Shown here: positions 17,910 through 26,709 of the stretch, piece by piece
Numbering within the stretch: the stretch's first letter is position 1
Layout of the letters: each line of letters begins with the position of its first letter
Origin: CAZWBR01 sp964404205
GTDB taxonomy: Bacteria > Bacteroidota > Bacteroidia > Bacteroidales > Prolixibacteraceae
Direction: 5' to 3'
Assembly (NCBI GenBank): GCA_964404205.1
Contig: CAYOJD010000002.1
Location: 11,344 to 75,343, forward strand
DNA: 64,000 bases
Notes under the pieces: generated by a model
Databases searched by the model: none
The model's input: the letters and a program-made list of their open reading frames with translations, nothing else
Told to the model about the DNA's origin: nothing
Position numbers and translations under genes: made by a program

Positions 17910-18201
17910 AGCCGTTAGTTTTACGTAGTATAAACTGAACTTAATTCAGTTGGGTTGAAGATAGTCAAACAAATTGCTCATTACAAACCACATCAATCAA
18001 AAAGTATTTATCTTTACCACACTAAAAAAGTTGGATGTTTACACGCAATCTGGATTTGGTGAAGTAAATAACCTCGGGCCTTCCAAAGCTTAGGTTATCC
18101 CTTTGTAAACCCGGCAATTCCCTGTCGGGGTTGTTTTCATTTCAAAATTTTAAGAATAGGTTCTACCCTTTTATGGATCGAACCAACCAAAAACAAATAA
18201 C
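17910..18201 (+). promoter_or_regulatory. Leader region of the methyltransferase gene with nested hairpins
   Basis: This 292-bp gene-free interval holds several complementary segments. A hairpin AACTGAA/TTCAGTT sits at 17933-17951. Downstream, GTTTACA (18037-18043) can pair with TGTAAAC (18104-18110), enclosing ATAACCT (18068-18074) paired with AGGTTAT (18092-18098). A terminator-like stem (18108-18116 with 18123-18132, one bulge) followed by GTTTTC overlaps the 3' strand of the outer helix. This resembles an attenuator or riboswitch layout. Individual 7-bp complements are expected by chance in 290 bp, so the model is tentative. Confidence 0.4.
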
Positions 18202-18975
18202 ATGAGTAACGAAAATAAATCCATCCACGATTTCGACTTTAACCTGATTTGCGAATACTACGCAACCGTTGAGCGACAAGGGCCCGGCAGCCCCGAAATG
18301 ACCATCAACGCGCTTAGCTTTATCGACAACCTTACCCACGATTCGCAAATTGCCGATATTGGCTGCGGAACAGGGGGGCAAACCATGGTGCTGGCCCAAC
18401 ACGCCCCGGGACAAATTACCGGAATCGATCTCTTTCCCACCTTTATCAATCTTTTTAATGGACATGCCGAAAGGCTTCAGCTTCACCACCGGGTAAAAGG
18501 CATCGTCGGGACGATGGAAGCACTCCCGTTTCAACCCGAATCATTAGACCTGATTTGGAGCGAAGGGGCCATCTACAATATCGGCTTCGAACGCGGAATC
18601 AACGAATGGCACAACCTGCTCAAGCACGGTGGTTACCTGGCCGTAACCGAAGCTTCGTGGTTTACAACCGAACGTCCGGCCGAAATTGACCAATTCTGGC
18701 AGGAGGCCTATCCCGAAATCAATACCATTCCGGCAAAGGTGGCGCAGATGCAAGAAGCCGGCTATATTCCGGTGGCCACCTTTATCCTCCCCGAAACCTG
18801 TTGGGCCGACCATTTCTATGCCCCGCAGGTGGAAGCACAGCATAAGTTTCTGCAAAAGCATGCCGGCAACCCAACAGCCGAAGCGTTTATCGCCACCGAA
18901 CGCCACATAGCCGATCTTTATGCCCGCTTTAAAGCCTACTACGGATATGTTTTCTATATCGGGAAGAAGATTTAG
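18202..18975 (+). CDS. Class I SAM-dependent methyltransferase
   Basis: This 257-residue protein has a Rossmann-like methyltransferase fold. SAM-binding motif I is [10 protein letters not shown] (residues 51-60), the acidic residue after strand 2 is in ITGIDLFP, and motif II-like GTMEALPF and [10 protein letters not shown] follow. The substrate is unknown; proteins with this N-terminus ([12 protein letters not shown]) are common in Bacteroidota and Firmicutes and are annotated only generically. It stands alone between a structured leader and a strong terminator. Confidence 0.85.
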   Translation: MSNENKSIHDFDFNLICEYYATVERQGPGSPEMTINALSFIDNLTHDSQIADIGCGTGGQTMVLAQHAPGQITGIDLFPTFINLFNGHAERLQLHHRVKGIVGTMEALPFQPESLDLIWSEGAIYNIGFERGINEWHNLLKHGGYLAVTEASWFTTERPAEIDQFWQEAYPEINTIPAKVAQMQEAGYIPVATFILPETCWADHFYAPQVEAQHKFLQKHAGNPTAEAFIATERHIADLYARFKAYYGYVFYIGKKI

Positions 18976-18991
18976 GTTGAAACTCTATCAA

Positions 18992-19030
18992 GGATTGCCC
19001 TTTTGAAGGGCAATCCACTTTCTTGTTGTA
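18992..19030 (+). terminator. Intrinsic terminator of the methyltransferase gene
   Basis: A perfect 11-bp stem (18992-19002 with 19006-19016) closes a TTG loop and is followed by a T-rich tail. Confidence 0.85.
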
Positions 19031-19135
19031 TCACTTATCTGTCCCTCCCTCATCATCTGTCGATTATTACTCCAATTTGAACTTTTCTTGCCTTTTTTGC
19101 GTAATATTATCTGTCAATTATCAATTCCAGCTATC

Positions 19136-20635
19136 ATGACAAAAAATCGCACCTTTGGTCAAACCCGCCGGGAGTTTATCCAGACTACCGGAATGGTTGC
19201 TGCCGGCATAACCCTTGCTCCGCAGTTGCTCCAGGCTACCACACCGCCTGCTCCGCTCGCGCTGATGAAGCGCCGCTTTGGCCGTACCGGCTTCGAGGTC
19301 ACTACCTTCGGTCTTGGCGGTCAGGCCTCTATCCAATGGACCCCCGAGGGCATCGACCCGGTGGCCATTATCCTGAAAGCTTATCACATGGGGGTCAACT
19401 ACTTCGACACTTCGAACTATTACGGCCCCAGCCAAACCCATTTCGGAACGGCCTTTCGCCAACTGGGATTGGCAGCCGGCCAACCCAATTATGATAAAAC
19501 TAAACGGGAAGCCATATTTCTTACCTCTAAAACCGGACTTCGTTTTGCCAAAGGCGGAGACGACCGCAAGGAGGTACACGGCGGCACCAACGGTCCGGCC
19601 GGCTCCAAAACACTCGACGATGTGCGCCGTACCCTCACGCAGGTATTTGGCGACGGCAAAGGCTATTATCCGCCCGAAGCCTATCTCGATATGGTATTGA
19701 TCCATACGCTGCACAGTATCGAAGAGGTCGATGCCGTGTACGAGGGATATCACCACCCCGACCCCAATGCCACTACCATCGGGGCACTGGCTGCCCTGCG
19801 CGATGTACGTGATGGCACCAATCGCACCGGCCTCAACCCCAAAAAGGAGAAACTGATTCGCCATGTAGGCTTCTCCGGCCACTACAATGCCGCCGCCATG
19901 ACGGAAATGATTCAACGCGACAGCGAAAACCTGCTCGACGGGATGCTGGTAGCCATCAATGCCAACGACAAGCTGAACTTTAATATGCAGCACAACGTGA
20001 TACCGGTTGCCGCAGCAAAAGATATGGCCATTATTGCCATGAAGGTGTTTGCCGACGGTGCCATGTACACCAAAAAAGCTGAATGGTCGAACAAAAAAGA
20101 GCATGTGGTGCTACAGGTGAGCGACCCTGAGATGCCGGCCGAATATCTGGTACGCTACTCCCTGACCACCCCGGGCATCCATACGGCCATAATCGGGATT
20201 GGAAAAATCAGTGATAATCCGGCCGAATGCCAGCTCACGCAGGATATTCTGGCCGCTCAGGTACGCCCCGAATCGATGACCATAGCCCAGCGCGAAGCTG
20301 TCGAACAGATGGCCGCCAAGGTGAAGGAAGGCAAAACCAACTATTTCCAATTGCCTTATCAGGAGATAACCGCCCCGCGCGAAGCTACAGTGGCCCTGAA
20401 GGGAAAAGAGGCCATCGTATCGTGGCAGACCTCTTTTGCAGGCGATGCCCCGATAGCCCAATACGAAGTGTGGCGCGACGGCGAAAAGGTGGCTACCATT
20501 CCTTTTGCCCCGCAAACCTCCAAAACCCCCATCACCTTTGCCGATAAACTGGGAGGCAAAACACCCAAGCACTATCTGGTTAAAGCGCTCGACACCAAAA
20601 ACCGCGAGGCGGCTACCCAACTGCTGACGGTATAA
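19136..20635 (+). CDS. Tat-exported aldo/keto reductase with C-terminal FN3-like domain
   Basis: This 499-residue protein starts at ATG 19136 with a twin-arginine signal (QTRREFIQTTGMVAAGITLAP); a TTG 16 codons upstream is not credible. The mature part is an aldo/keto reductase barrel (RRFGRTGFEVTTFGLGG; NYFDTSNYYGPSQTHFG with the catalytic-type Asp and Tyr; a LTSKTG lysine segment; DMVLIHTLHS; RHVGFSGH). Residues about 415-499 form a beta-sandwich resembling fibronectin type III (AIVSWQTSFAGDAPIAQYEVWRDGEKVA). Export of a nucleotide-dependent reductase fold is unusual, since NADPH is not available outside the cytoplasm. Substrate and electron source are unknown. It is a single gene. Confidence 0.85.
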   Translation: MTKNRTFGQTRREFIQTTGMVAAGITLAPQLLQATTPPAPLALMKRRFGRTGFEVTTFGLGGQASIQWTPEGIDPVAIILKAYHMGVNYFDTSNYYGPSQTHFGTAFRQLGLAAGQPNYDKTKREAIFLTSKTGLRFAKGGDDRKEVHGGTNGPAGSKTLDDVRRTLTQVFGDGKGYYPPEAYLDMVLIHTLHSIEEVDAVYEGYHHPDPNATTIGALAALRDVRDGTNRTGLNPKKEKLIRHVGFSGHYNAAAMTEMIQRDSENLLDGMLVAINANDKLNFNMQHNVIPVAAAKDMAIIAMKVFADGAMYTKKAEWSNKKEHVVLQVSDPEMPAEYLVRYSLTTPGIHTAIIGIGKISDNPAECQLTQDILAAQVRPESMTIAQREAVEQMAAKVKEGKTNYFQLPYQEITAPREATVALKGKEAIVSWQTSFAGDAPIAQYEVWRDGEKVATIPFAPQTSKTPITFADKLGGKTPKHYLVKALDTKNREAATQLLTV

Positions 20636-20654
20636 GTTGCTAAATATTGAACCC

Positions 20655-20695
20655 AACATAGAAATGGCAGCGATTCAGGCTGCCTTTTCTATGTT
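20655..20695. terminator. Long hairpin terminator after the aldo/keto reductase gene
   Basis: AACATAGAAA (20655-20664) pairs with TTTCTATGTT (20686-20695). After a T-T mismatch, GGCAGC pairs with GCTGCC around the loop GATTCAG. The structure has 16 pairs and could stop transcription in either direction. Confidence 0.75.
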
Positions 20696-20926
20696 CACGA
20701 ACATCGCTGAATCAGATAGAGCGTGGCATAAAACGGCCGCAAAAGAGATCTGGTTTGTACCCCTATTCTTTTGGATATACAGGCTATTTCAGAAAGGCTT
20801 TCTGTGCTGTTTGTGTGCTCTATCTGTACTGTTGCTGTACTATAATAGCACAACAACAATATTGTTACAATACGCTAACAATATTCTTAAAAAAGAGAAG
20901 CCAGCTCGTTGCAAAAGATTTACAGA
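20696..20926. other. Gene-free AT-rich stretch
   Basis: No credible coding region is present; the open frames here have no family resemblance and unnatural composition. A 14-bp dyad (ATGTTC-AC-GAACAT, 20691-20704) and short repeats (TGTACT twice, AACAATATT twice, about 20826-20885) are the only structure noticed. Confidence 0.5.
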
Positions 20927-21147
20927 TGGGGGGAAGTGCCCCGGTCTCAATTTATGGCCACGTTAAAAATTGCCGGGCAATCGTTTCTGCCATTCTGTAG
21001 TGACTGATAACAAGGGCTCACCGGCTCTCTCCGTTGCCTTGCCCCTTGCCAAACAACCGGTTGGTGGATGATTGGGGTCTATCTGTTTGGGAATTGCCCT
21101 GCGAGGTAATGCTGACCACCGGGGATTGAACAGCCGGCCCGATTTTT
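20927..21147 (+). ncRNA. Candidate rod-shaped structured RNA (6S-like layout)
   Basis: This GC-rich island has no reading frame but shows nested long-range pairing. CCCCGGT (20939-20945) pairs with ACCGGGG (21118-21124). 20971-20981 pairs with 21093-21103 over 10 of 11 positions. 21002-21009 pairs with 21080-21087 over 7 of 8 positions, including a wobble. The helices are collinear, with an asymmetric bulge at 20988-21001, and the 3' end (CCCGAT, then TTTTTT at 21143-21148) is near-complementary to the 5' end (ATGGGG), which suggests a terminator-closed rod of about 220 bases. That shape is typical of 6S RNA, but I cannot match a family consensus by eye. Confidence 0.45.
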
Positions 21148-21182
21148 TGTTATGTTACCGTTAACAGTTTCTTTGTAATGTA

Positions 21183-21208
21183 AAATAGCTGGAAATCTGC
21201 TATTTTTG
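21183..21208 (+). promoter_or_regulatory. Candidate promoter with overlapping inverted repeat upstream of the CNNM-family gene
   Basis: TATTTTTG (21201-21208) fits the -7 element, and TTTG at 21172-21175 could be a -33 box, though 25 bases away is long. A 7-bp inverted repeat, AAATAGC (21183-21189) and GCTATTT (21199-21205), overlaps the -7 box and could be an operator. Confidence 0.45.
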
Positions 21209-21224
21209 TGAAAATTTTTGTGGA

Positions 21225-22505
21225 ATGGAAATTCTGGTCATCAGTCTGCTGCTTTTACTAAACGGCTTTTTTGCGATGTACGAGATTGCCCTGGTTTCAT
21301 CCAGCAAGGCACGTCTTGAAACCCTGTCGGCCAAAGGAAACCACCGCGCCGACAGTGTCTTGAAGTTATTGGTGGAGCCGGAAAAAATACTCTCGACCAT
21401 TCAGGTGGGCATTACCCTGATAGGCATTGTATCGGGAGCCTTTGGGGGAATAGCGCTGGCCGGCGATTTTCAACCTTACGTAGCGCAAGTTGCCCTCTTT
21501 CAGCCCTACGCCGAAAAAATTTCGGTGATTACCGTGGTCGCCATCATTACCTATTTCTCATTGATTATCGGGGAGTTGGTGCCTAAATCGATTGCACTGA
21601 ACAACCCCGAAAAGATCTGCCTGATCTTTACACCGGTCATGCTCTTCTTTATCAAAATGGCCTATCCGTTTGTGTGGTTACTCAGCATCTCGACCAAAGT
21701 GGCCAACAAAATACTGGGCATAAAAACCCACGACGAAAGGGCCATTACCGAGGAAGAGCTAAAGTTTCTGTTGAAACAGAGTTCGGAGCATGGCATTATC
21801 GACCAGCAGGAAACCCGGATGATACGGGATGTCTTTCGTTTTGCCGACAAGAAGGCCAACGAGTTGATGACCCAGCGGCGCGATGTGGTATACCTGTTGA
21901 AGGATTATACGAAAGCCGATATTTTAAACGTGATTACCGAGGAGCATTACAGCAAGTACCTGCTTTGCGATACCAACCCCGAGGAGATTCTTGGCGTAGT
22001 AGCCGTAAAAGACATCATCACGCTTTTTGGCGACGAGGGCCATTTCTCGCTCGAAAGCATCGCCTCGCAGCCGGTTTTTATTCCTGAGAATATGCTGGCC
22101 AGCCGGGTACTCGAAACCTTTAAACAGGAAAAAACCAGCTATGGCGTGGTGATCAACGAATATGGTTCGCTCGAAGGGATTATTACCCTGCACGATTTGA
22201 CCGAAGCCATTCTGGGTGAAATTCCGGAAGAAGACGAAGAACCTGAAATGGGACTGGTTTACCGGCAGGATGGCTCTATTCTGGTGGACGGGTCGATGAA
22301 TATCGATGATTTCTTCGACCAAATGAACCTGATTTACGGAGGGGAGTTCGACGATGAGGGGTTCAATACTTTGGGTGGGTTGGCGATGCACCTGCTCGAT
22401 AAAATCCCTGCCGAAGGCGATAGTTTCCGGTACAAAGGGCTCAACTTCGAGGTGATGGACATGGACAGGAGCAGGGTCGACAAACTACTGGTTATGAAAC
22501 TATAG
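21225..22505 (+). CDS. CNNM/CorC-type membrane protein with CBS pair (hemolysin family)
   Basis: This is a 426-residue inner-membrane protein. An N-terminal DUF21/CNNM transmembrane domain (about 1-185: MEILVISLLLLLNGFFAMYEIALVSS..., GELVPKSIAL) is followed by a CBS pair (about 200-335, with MTQRRDVVYL and YGVVINEYGSLEGIITLHDLTEAILG). A CorC_HlyC domain (about 345-426) is at the C-terminus. Family members are linked to magnesium or cobalt efflux; the hemolysin name is historical. The gene is monocistronic, ending in a bidirectional terminator. Confidence 0.93.
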   Translation: MEILVISLLLLLNGFFAMYEIALVSSSKARLETLSAKGNHRADSVLKLLVEPEKILSTIQVGITLIGIVSGAFGGIALAGDFQPYVAQVALFQPYAEKISVITVVAIITYFSLIIGELVPKSIALNNPEKICLIFTPVMLFFIKMAYPFVWLLSISTKVANKILGIKTHDERAITEEELKFLLKQSSEHGIIDQQETRMIRDVFRFADKKANELMTQRRDVVYLLKDYTKADILNVITEEHYSKYLLCDTNPEEILGVVAVKDIITLFGDEGHFSLESIASQPVFIPENMLASRVLETFKQEKTSYGVVINEYGSLEGIITLHDLTEAILGEIPEEDEEPEMGLVYRQDGSILVDGSMNIDDFFDQMNLIYGGEFDDEGFNTLGGLAMHLLDKIPAEGDSFRYKGLNFEVMDMDRSRVDKLLVMKL

Positions 22506-22535
22506 AAAAAGAGCAACCCGAAGGTTGCCCTTTTT
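22506..22535. terminator. Bidirectional terminator between the CNNM gene and gltX
   Basis: GCAACC (22513-22518) pairs with GGTTGC (22523-22528) around CGAA. After one A-C mismatch, AAAAAG pairs with CTTTTT on the outside. A and T runs on either side serve both convergent genes. Confidence 0.9.
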
Positions 22536-22555
22536 CATAACAGGATTATATCGTT

Positions 22556-24085
22556 TTAAGCCTTAATTGTCGCCACCGCTTTGCGGATACGGCCAACGGT
22601 TTCAGCTTTACCAACGATTTCGCAAATCTCGAAGAAATCGGGGCCAAAACTTCCACCAACCAACGATAACCGAAGTGCATTCATCACGGTTCCGAAATTC
22701 CATCCTTTATCCGAAACAAAGGCCGAGAATGGCACTTTGATTCCGGCTGCGCTCCATACCTCAACCGTCTCAAAAAAGTTGGCTATTTCGCCCATAATGG
22801 CCGGTACATCCTCTTTCCACCGTTTGGCCACCACCTTCTCGTCGTAGCTTTCGGGGGCTTTGAAAAGGAAAAAGCTTTGATCCCATATTTCAGCTACAAA
22901 ATGACAACGTTCCTTTACCATTGCACAAACCCTTTCAGCCAGTGCCACATCGGCTTTTGCCCCTTGGGACACCAATATCGGGAGCAATATTTGCGCCAGT
23001 TCGCTGTCGGGCTTCGAAACCAGATATTGATGGTTGAACCACTTGGTCTTTTCGGGATCGAAACGGGCACCCGATTTGCCAACCCTTTCAAGCGAGAAGT
23101 GTTGTGACAACTCTTCCATCGTAAAAATCTCCTGTTCGGTACCGGGGTTCCAACCCAGCAGCGCCAACATATTGATAAAGGCATCGGGGAAGTAGCCATC
23201 TTCGCGGTAGCCACGCGAAGTGTCGCCGGTTGCAGGGTCTTTCCACAACAGCGGGAAGACAGGGAAGCCCATTTTATCGCCGTCGCGTTTGCTGAGCTTT
23301 CCTTTTCCTACCGGCTTAAGGATAAGTGGCAGGTGCGAAAAACGGGGCATCGTGCTGTCCCAGCCAAAGGCACGGTAAAGCAGCACATGGAGCGGCATCG
23401 AAGGCAACCACTCTTCGCCGCGGATCACATGGGTAATCTCCATCAGGTGGTCGTCGACCACATGGGCCAGGTGGTAGGTGGGCATCCCGTCGCTTTTAAA
23501 AAGCACTTTATCGTCGAGCAGCGAAGTGTTGAATGATACGCTGCCGCGAATCAAATCTTCTTCGGTCACCGTTTCATTGTCGGGCATGCGGAAACGGATC
23601 ACATAGTTTTCGCCCGACGCTACAATTGCTTTCCATTCGGTTTCGGGCAGCGCAATCGAATTGCGCAAAGCACCACGGGTAGCTGCATTGTAGGTAAAAG
23701 TTTCGCCTTTGGCTTCAGCATCGGCGCGTAAACGGTCGAGCTCTTCGGGGGTATCAAAAGCAAAATAGGCATGGCCCGAGGCTATCAACTGGTCGGCATA
23801 CTGACGGTAGAGCGCTTTGCGTTCGCTTTGGCGGTAAGGACCGTGAGGACCCCCTTCGCGTGGCCCTTCATCGATTTTGATGCCACACCACCCGAGCGCC
23901 TCCATGATATAGGCCTCGGCTCCGGGAACATAACGGTTCTGGTCGGTATCTTCGATGCGCAACAGGAAATCGCCGCCATGATGTTTGGCAAACAGGTAGT
24001 TAAACAATGCGGTGCGGACTCCGCCCATGTGTAATGGCCCGGTTGGACTTGGGGCAAAACGCACCCTCACTTTTCTTTCGCTCAT
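22556..24085 (-). CDS. gltX: Glutamyl-tRNA synthetase
   Basis: This class I aminoacyl-tRNA synthetase of 509 residues charges tRNA-Glu. The N-terminus RVRFAPSPTGPLHMGGVRTA holds the HIGH-equivalent HMGG, LLRIEDTDQNR follows, and the KMSKS-equivalent is KLSKRDGDKMGFP. The C-terminal helical anticodon-binding region is complete. Length and motifs are standard for Bacteroidota. The start ATG is at 24085. Confidence 0.97.
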   Translation of the reverse strand: MSERKVRVRFAPSPTGPLHMGGVRTALFNYLFAKHHGGDFLLRIEDTDQNRYVPGAEAYIMEALGWCGIKIDEGPREGGPHGPYRQSERKALYRQYADQLIASGHAYFAFDTPEELDRLRADAEAKGETFTYNAATRGALRNSIALPETEWKAIVASGENYVIRFRMPDNETVTEEDLIRGSVSFNTSLLDDKVLFKSDGMPTYHLAHVVDDHLMEITHVIRGEEWLPSMPLHVLLYRAFGWDSTMPRFSHLPLILKPVGKGKLSKRDGDKMGFPVFPLLWKDPATGDTSRGYREDGYFPDAFINMLALLGWNPGTEQEIFTMEELSQHFSLERVGKSGARFDPEKTKWFNHQYLVSKPDSELAQILLPILVSQGAKADVALAERVCAMVKERCHFVAEIWDQSFFLFKAPESYDEKVVAKRWKEDVPAIMGEIANFFETVEVWSAAGIKVPFSAFVSDKGWNFGTVMNALRLSLVGGSFGPDFFEICEIVGKAETVGRIRKAVATIKA

Positions 24086-24144
24086 AACCTAATGTTTTAC
24101 GCTTTTGAATGTTGGGCGCAAAGATAGGCAATAAAGGCTAAATG

Positions 24145-26442
24145 TTACTCTTTTACCGGTTCAACTCCATCCATCTCTCCTTCGTCGACAAAGAAAGTGA
24201 CTTTATAGCGTGGGGTACTTTCGAACTGGGCCGATTTCTCGTCACCGGTATTGGTAATTTTTACCCGCTTGGCATCAACTTTTCGTTCGTTAACGAAATA
24301 ATTGTACAACAATTGGTTACGACGAGAAAAGAGGGAGTCGACCTGTTGGTTAAGCAGCGGTTCGCCCAGCAACTTTAGGGTTTTGTCTTCGTTGGGCATC
24401 AGCGACATATCCTGCGGCAGCAACTGCTGGTTCAGCCAAAGGGTAAAAAGGGAGTCGCGATTGGAGATTTTATCCAAAGCTTTCAGGTCGACGGCAGTCA
24501 TACTATCTTTCGCCGACGGGTTAACTGTAGCGGTATAGAACCTTTTCTTGGCTTCGGCCATCGCCAGCATCTCTTTCTCCCGTTCGCGACTGGCTATCTG
24601 CACCAGCGAAAGGTTCATCTCGGGTTTCGCTTCGAGCGATTTGGCCAGAAAATCGAGGTTCTTCATCTGGCGGTTGTCGAATTGCTGTTGCAGGTAATCG
24701 AAGGGGACATATTCCAACTCCTTCTCGTTGCCCCCAAAAAGATTGGCCAGCATTTTAAAAGGAGCTGTTGCCGCCTTGACCACAATATTTTTCAAAATCT
24801 GCCAAATCACTTTTCCCAATTTGTATTTGGGATCCTTCAGGTTTCCTTCGACAGGAATATCCAGATTAACATTCCCGTTCCCGTCGCGCAGCAATGCTAC
24901 TGCCAAACGAAGCGGAAGTGCATATAACCCTTTCCCCTTAATCCTGCGGCTTATTTCAATCTTCTTAATGTCAAGCACATTGCTACTCTTTAACATTCCA
25001 TTGTGAATCCGGGTGGAGTTGCTATAATTCAGCATTCCTTCCACAAAAGCATGGGCGACATAGAATTTCGAGTAGGGATTGAAATCCGAGATGCGCATGT
25101 TTTTCACCGTATAGTTGATGGCCATATTTTGATAATCACGCGGGTCGAAGGCAAGGTGGGCATTCATTCGCCCCGAACGGTTGGCCAGCAAACTAACATC
25201 GAACGAGACACTGTCGCTCTTTGAATCAATCCGTCCCGACTGCAACTGTAGCTCTTCCATATCGTAGGTGAACTTATCTTCGAGCGTATAATCCTTGTAA
25301 ACCAAATGGCCATTGTTGATAAGCACATTGTTGGCCGTGTAGTTGCTGATTAGGTATGTTTTACTGATATCTTTGATATAGTCGGCCATCATCGTGAAAG
25401 GGTTGGAATAGTCGATCACGCTCGAATCGCTTTCGGTGGTTGCACTTTCGTCGGGTAGCATCATCATGGTAAAATTGTTGCTCTCCTGATACATTTCGAA
25501 AAGCAGATAGGGATCGTCGAGTGTGATTTTATCGATGGCATAAAGGTTGGAGGCAACATTGAGCGTATCGATGCCGAGCGCAAAGTTTCTCCAGGATGTT
25601 ACCGTCTCCCCTTTTTCGTCATTCAGGAAGAAGTCTGACAGGTTTAATTCGCCCTTTAGCGCCACCTCGGCAGGTTTGTCGAAGTTACCGGCCAGCTGCA
25701 AGTGGCTGCTTATCATTCCGCCGAAACCTGACGATTTCATTATATCCTTCAGATAGGGATCGAAAAGCCGCAGGTTCAGCTGGGCAATATCGCCATCGAC
25801 ACGATAATTGAATGTGTTGGTATTCAACTGAACCGAAGCGATAAAATCGCCGCCGGTTTGCAGAGAGAAATCGGTTTTCAGATCGATATCAGCGGTATCG
25901 GAGGCAATCAGCGGACAGAACAGATTCAGTTTTTCCACTACAATTTCCTGATTGGCAACCTTATCGCGATAGATTAATTTTCCCCCGCTCAGCGTAACCG
26001 CTTCGATACGATAGTGCAAAGGGGCTGAAGCAGTATCGGTTGCCAGGGTATCTTCGGCTGTAAAGCGGGTATATAAATCGTCGTAATTAAACCCTTTGGC
26101 CGACTGTTCAATAACCAGATAAGGCGATGTCACTTCGACCGGCTTGACATTGTATTCGCCTTTCAATAACCCGAAAAAAGAGAGGTTGGCATGTACCTTT
26201 TCGGCACCCAAAAATAGGGTATCGCTCCCGGCTTCGTACATTTTGAGGCCTTCAATTTTGGCGTCGAGACCCAAAAGATTGATAAACAGGGCATCCATCG
26301 TAATCTTCCGTCCTGTCCATTTTTCGCTGTTCTTTTCAATCACCATTTTGGCAATGGGTGAAATAAAGACAAAAAGCAATACCAGAGTAGTCATTACGAT
26401 TGCCCCTGTCCAGAGCAATATTTTTCCTGCTTTAACTTTCAC
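24145..26442 (-). CDS. AsmA-like/DUF748 membrane-anchored protein
   Basis: This is a 765-residue protein with one N-terminal transmembrane anchor (about residues 8-30: LLWTGAIVMTTLVLLFVFIS) and a large periplasmic body. The repeated beta-rich segments (LDAKIEGLKMYEAGSDTLF, VTLSGGKLIYRDK, LNLSDFFLNDE, INYTVKNMRISDFNPYSKFYVAHAFVEGMLNYS) and the late NVNLDIPVEGNLKDPKYKLGKVIWQILKNIVVKAATAPF are characteristic of DUF748 within the AsmA-like group. AsmA-like proteins are thought to form periplasm-spanning bridges that move lipids. The C-terminal tail after about 620 looks like an OmpA-type remnant with charged helices. The function of this member is unknown. The start is at ATG 26442. Confidence 0.8.
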   Translation of the reverse strand: MKVKAGKILLWTGAIVMTTLVLLFVFISPIAKMVIEKNSEKWTGRKITMDALFINLLGLDAKIEGLKMYEAGSDTLFLGAEKVHANLSFFGLLKGEYNVKPVEVTSPYLVIEQSAKGFNYDDLYTRFTAEDTLATDTASAPLHYRIEAVTLSGGKLIYRDKVANQEIVVEKLNLFCPLIASDTADIDLKTDFSLQTGGDFIASVQLNTNTFNYRVDGDIAQLNLRLFDPYLKDIMKSSGFGGMISSHLQLAGNFDKPAEVALKGELNLSDFFLNDEKGETVTSWRNFALGIDTLNVASNLYAIDKITLDDPYLLFEMYQESNNFTMMMLPDESATTESDSSVIDYSNPFTMMADYIKDISKTYLISNYTANNVLINNGHLVYKDYTLEDKFTYDMEELQLQSGRIDSKSDSVSFDVSLLANRSGRMNAHLAFDPRDYQNMAINYTVKNMRISDFNPYSKFYVAHAFVEGMLNYSNSTRIHNGMLKSSNVLDIKKIEISRRIKGKGLYALPLRLAVALLRDGNGNVNLDIPVEGNLKDPKYKLGKVIWQILKNIVVKAATAPFKMLANLFGGNEKELEYVPFDYLQQQFDNRQMKNLDFLAKSLEAKPEMNLSLVQIASREREKEMLAMAEAKKRFYTATVNPSAKDSMTAVDLKALDKISNRDSLFTLWLNQQLLPQDMSLMPNEDKTLKLLGEPLLNQQVDSLFSRRNQLLYNYFVNERKVDAKRVKITNTGDEKSAQFESTPRYKVTFFVDEGEMDGVEPVKE

Positions 26443-26630
26443 GACTTTTTATTTAAATCAACCGAAAGATACCGAAAAAAGAGGATTGGCGCAACGTGAA
26501 AACAGGGTCGAATAGGGGAAAACAAATTAGATTCGGGACAGATAGCCCTGCAAAACCGGTTTAATTCATTTCATCCCAGAACTATACCATTTGAATTGAA
26601 TTTTTGTTATCTTTATAAGAAATGAATCCG

Positions 26631-26647
26631 GCCGGTGGCCAACCGGC
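26631..26647 (+). promoter_or_regulatory. Leader hairpin upstream of aqpZ
   Basis: GCCGGT (26631-26636) pairs with ACCGGC (26642-26647) around GGCCA. It is GC-rich against an AT-rich background in the aqpZ leader, and no T-run follows, so its role is unknown. Confidence 0.45.
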
Positions 26648-26670
26648 AAAAGTTCAATCGTGTGATAACG

Positions 26671-26680
26671 NNNNNNNNNN
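26671..26680. other. 10-base assembly gap
   Basis: Ten N residues interrupt the aqpZ leader. The flanks both carry ATAACG (26665-26670 and 26681-26686), so the two contig ends may simply overlap and the true sequence may have no missing bases. Confidence 0.9.
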
Positions 26681-26709
26681 ATAACGCTTATTAACTAAAA
26701 TCATTCATT

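Noticed and set aside
19121..20104. Open frame of 327 codons antisense to the aldo/keto reductase gene
   Set aside because: The sense gene has clear motifs and a signal peptide. The antisense frame is a composition effect of GC-rich coding sequence.
20691..20704. ATGTTC-AC-GAACAT dyad resembling a LexA/DinR box
   Set aside because: The half-site order is reversed compared with the known box, it overlaps a terminator arm, and no SOS gene is adjacent.
20637..20966. Open frame of 109 codons in the gene-free region after the aldo/keto reductase
   Set aside because: It starts inside a terminator hairpin and runs into the structured RNA candidate. Composition (runs of Leu, Cys, Tyr) is not protein-like.
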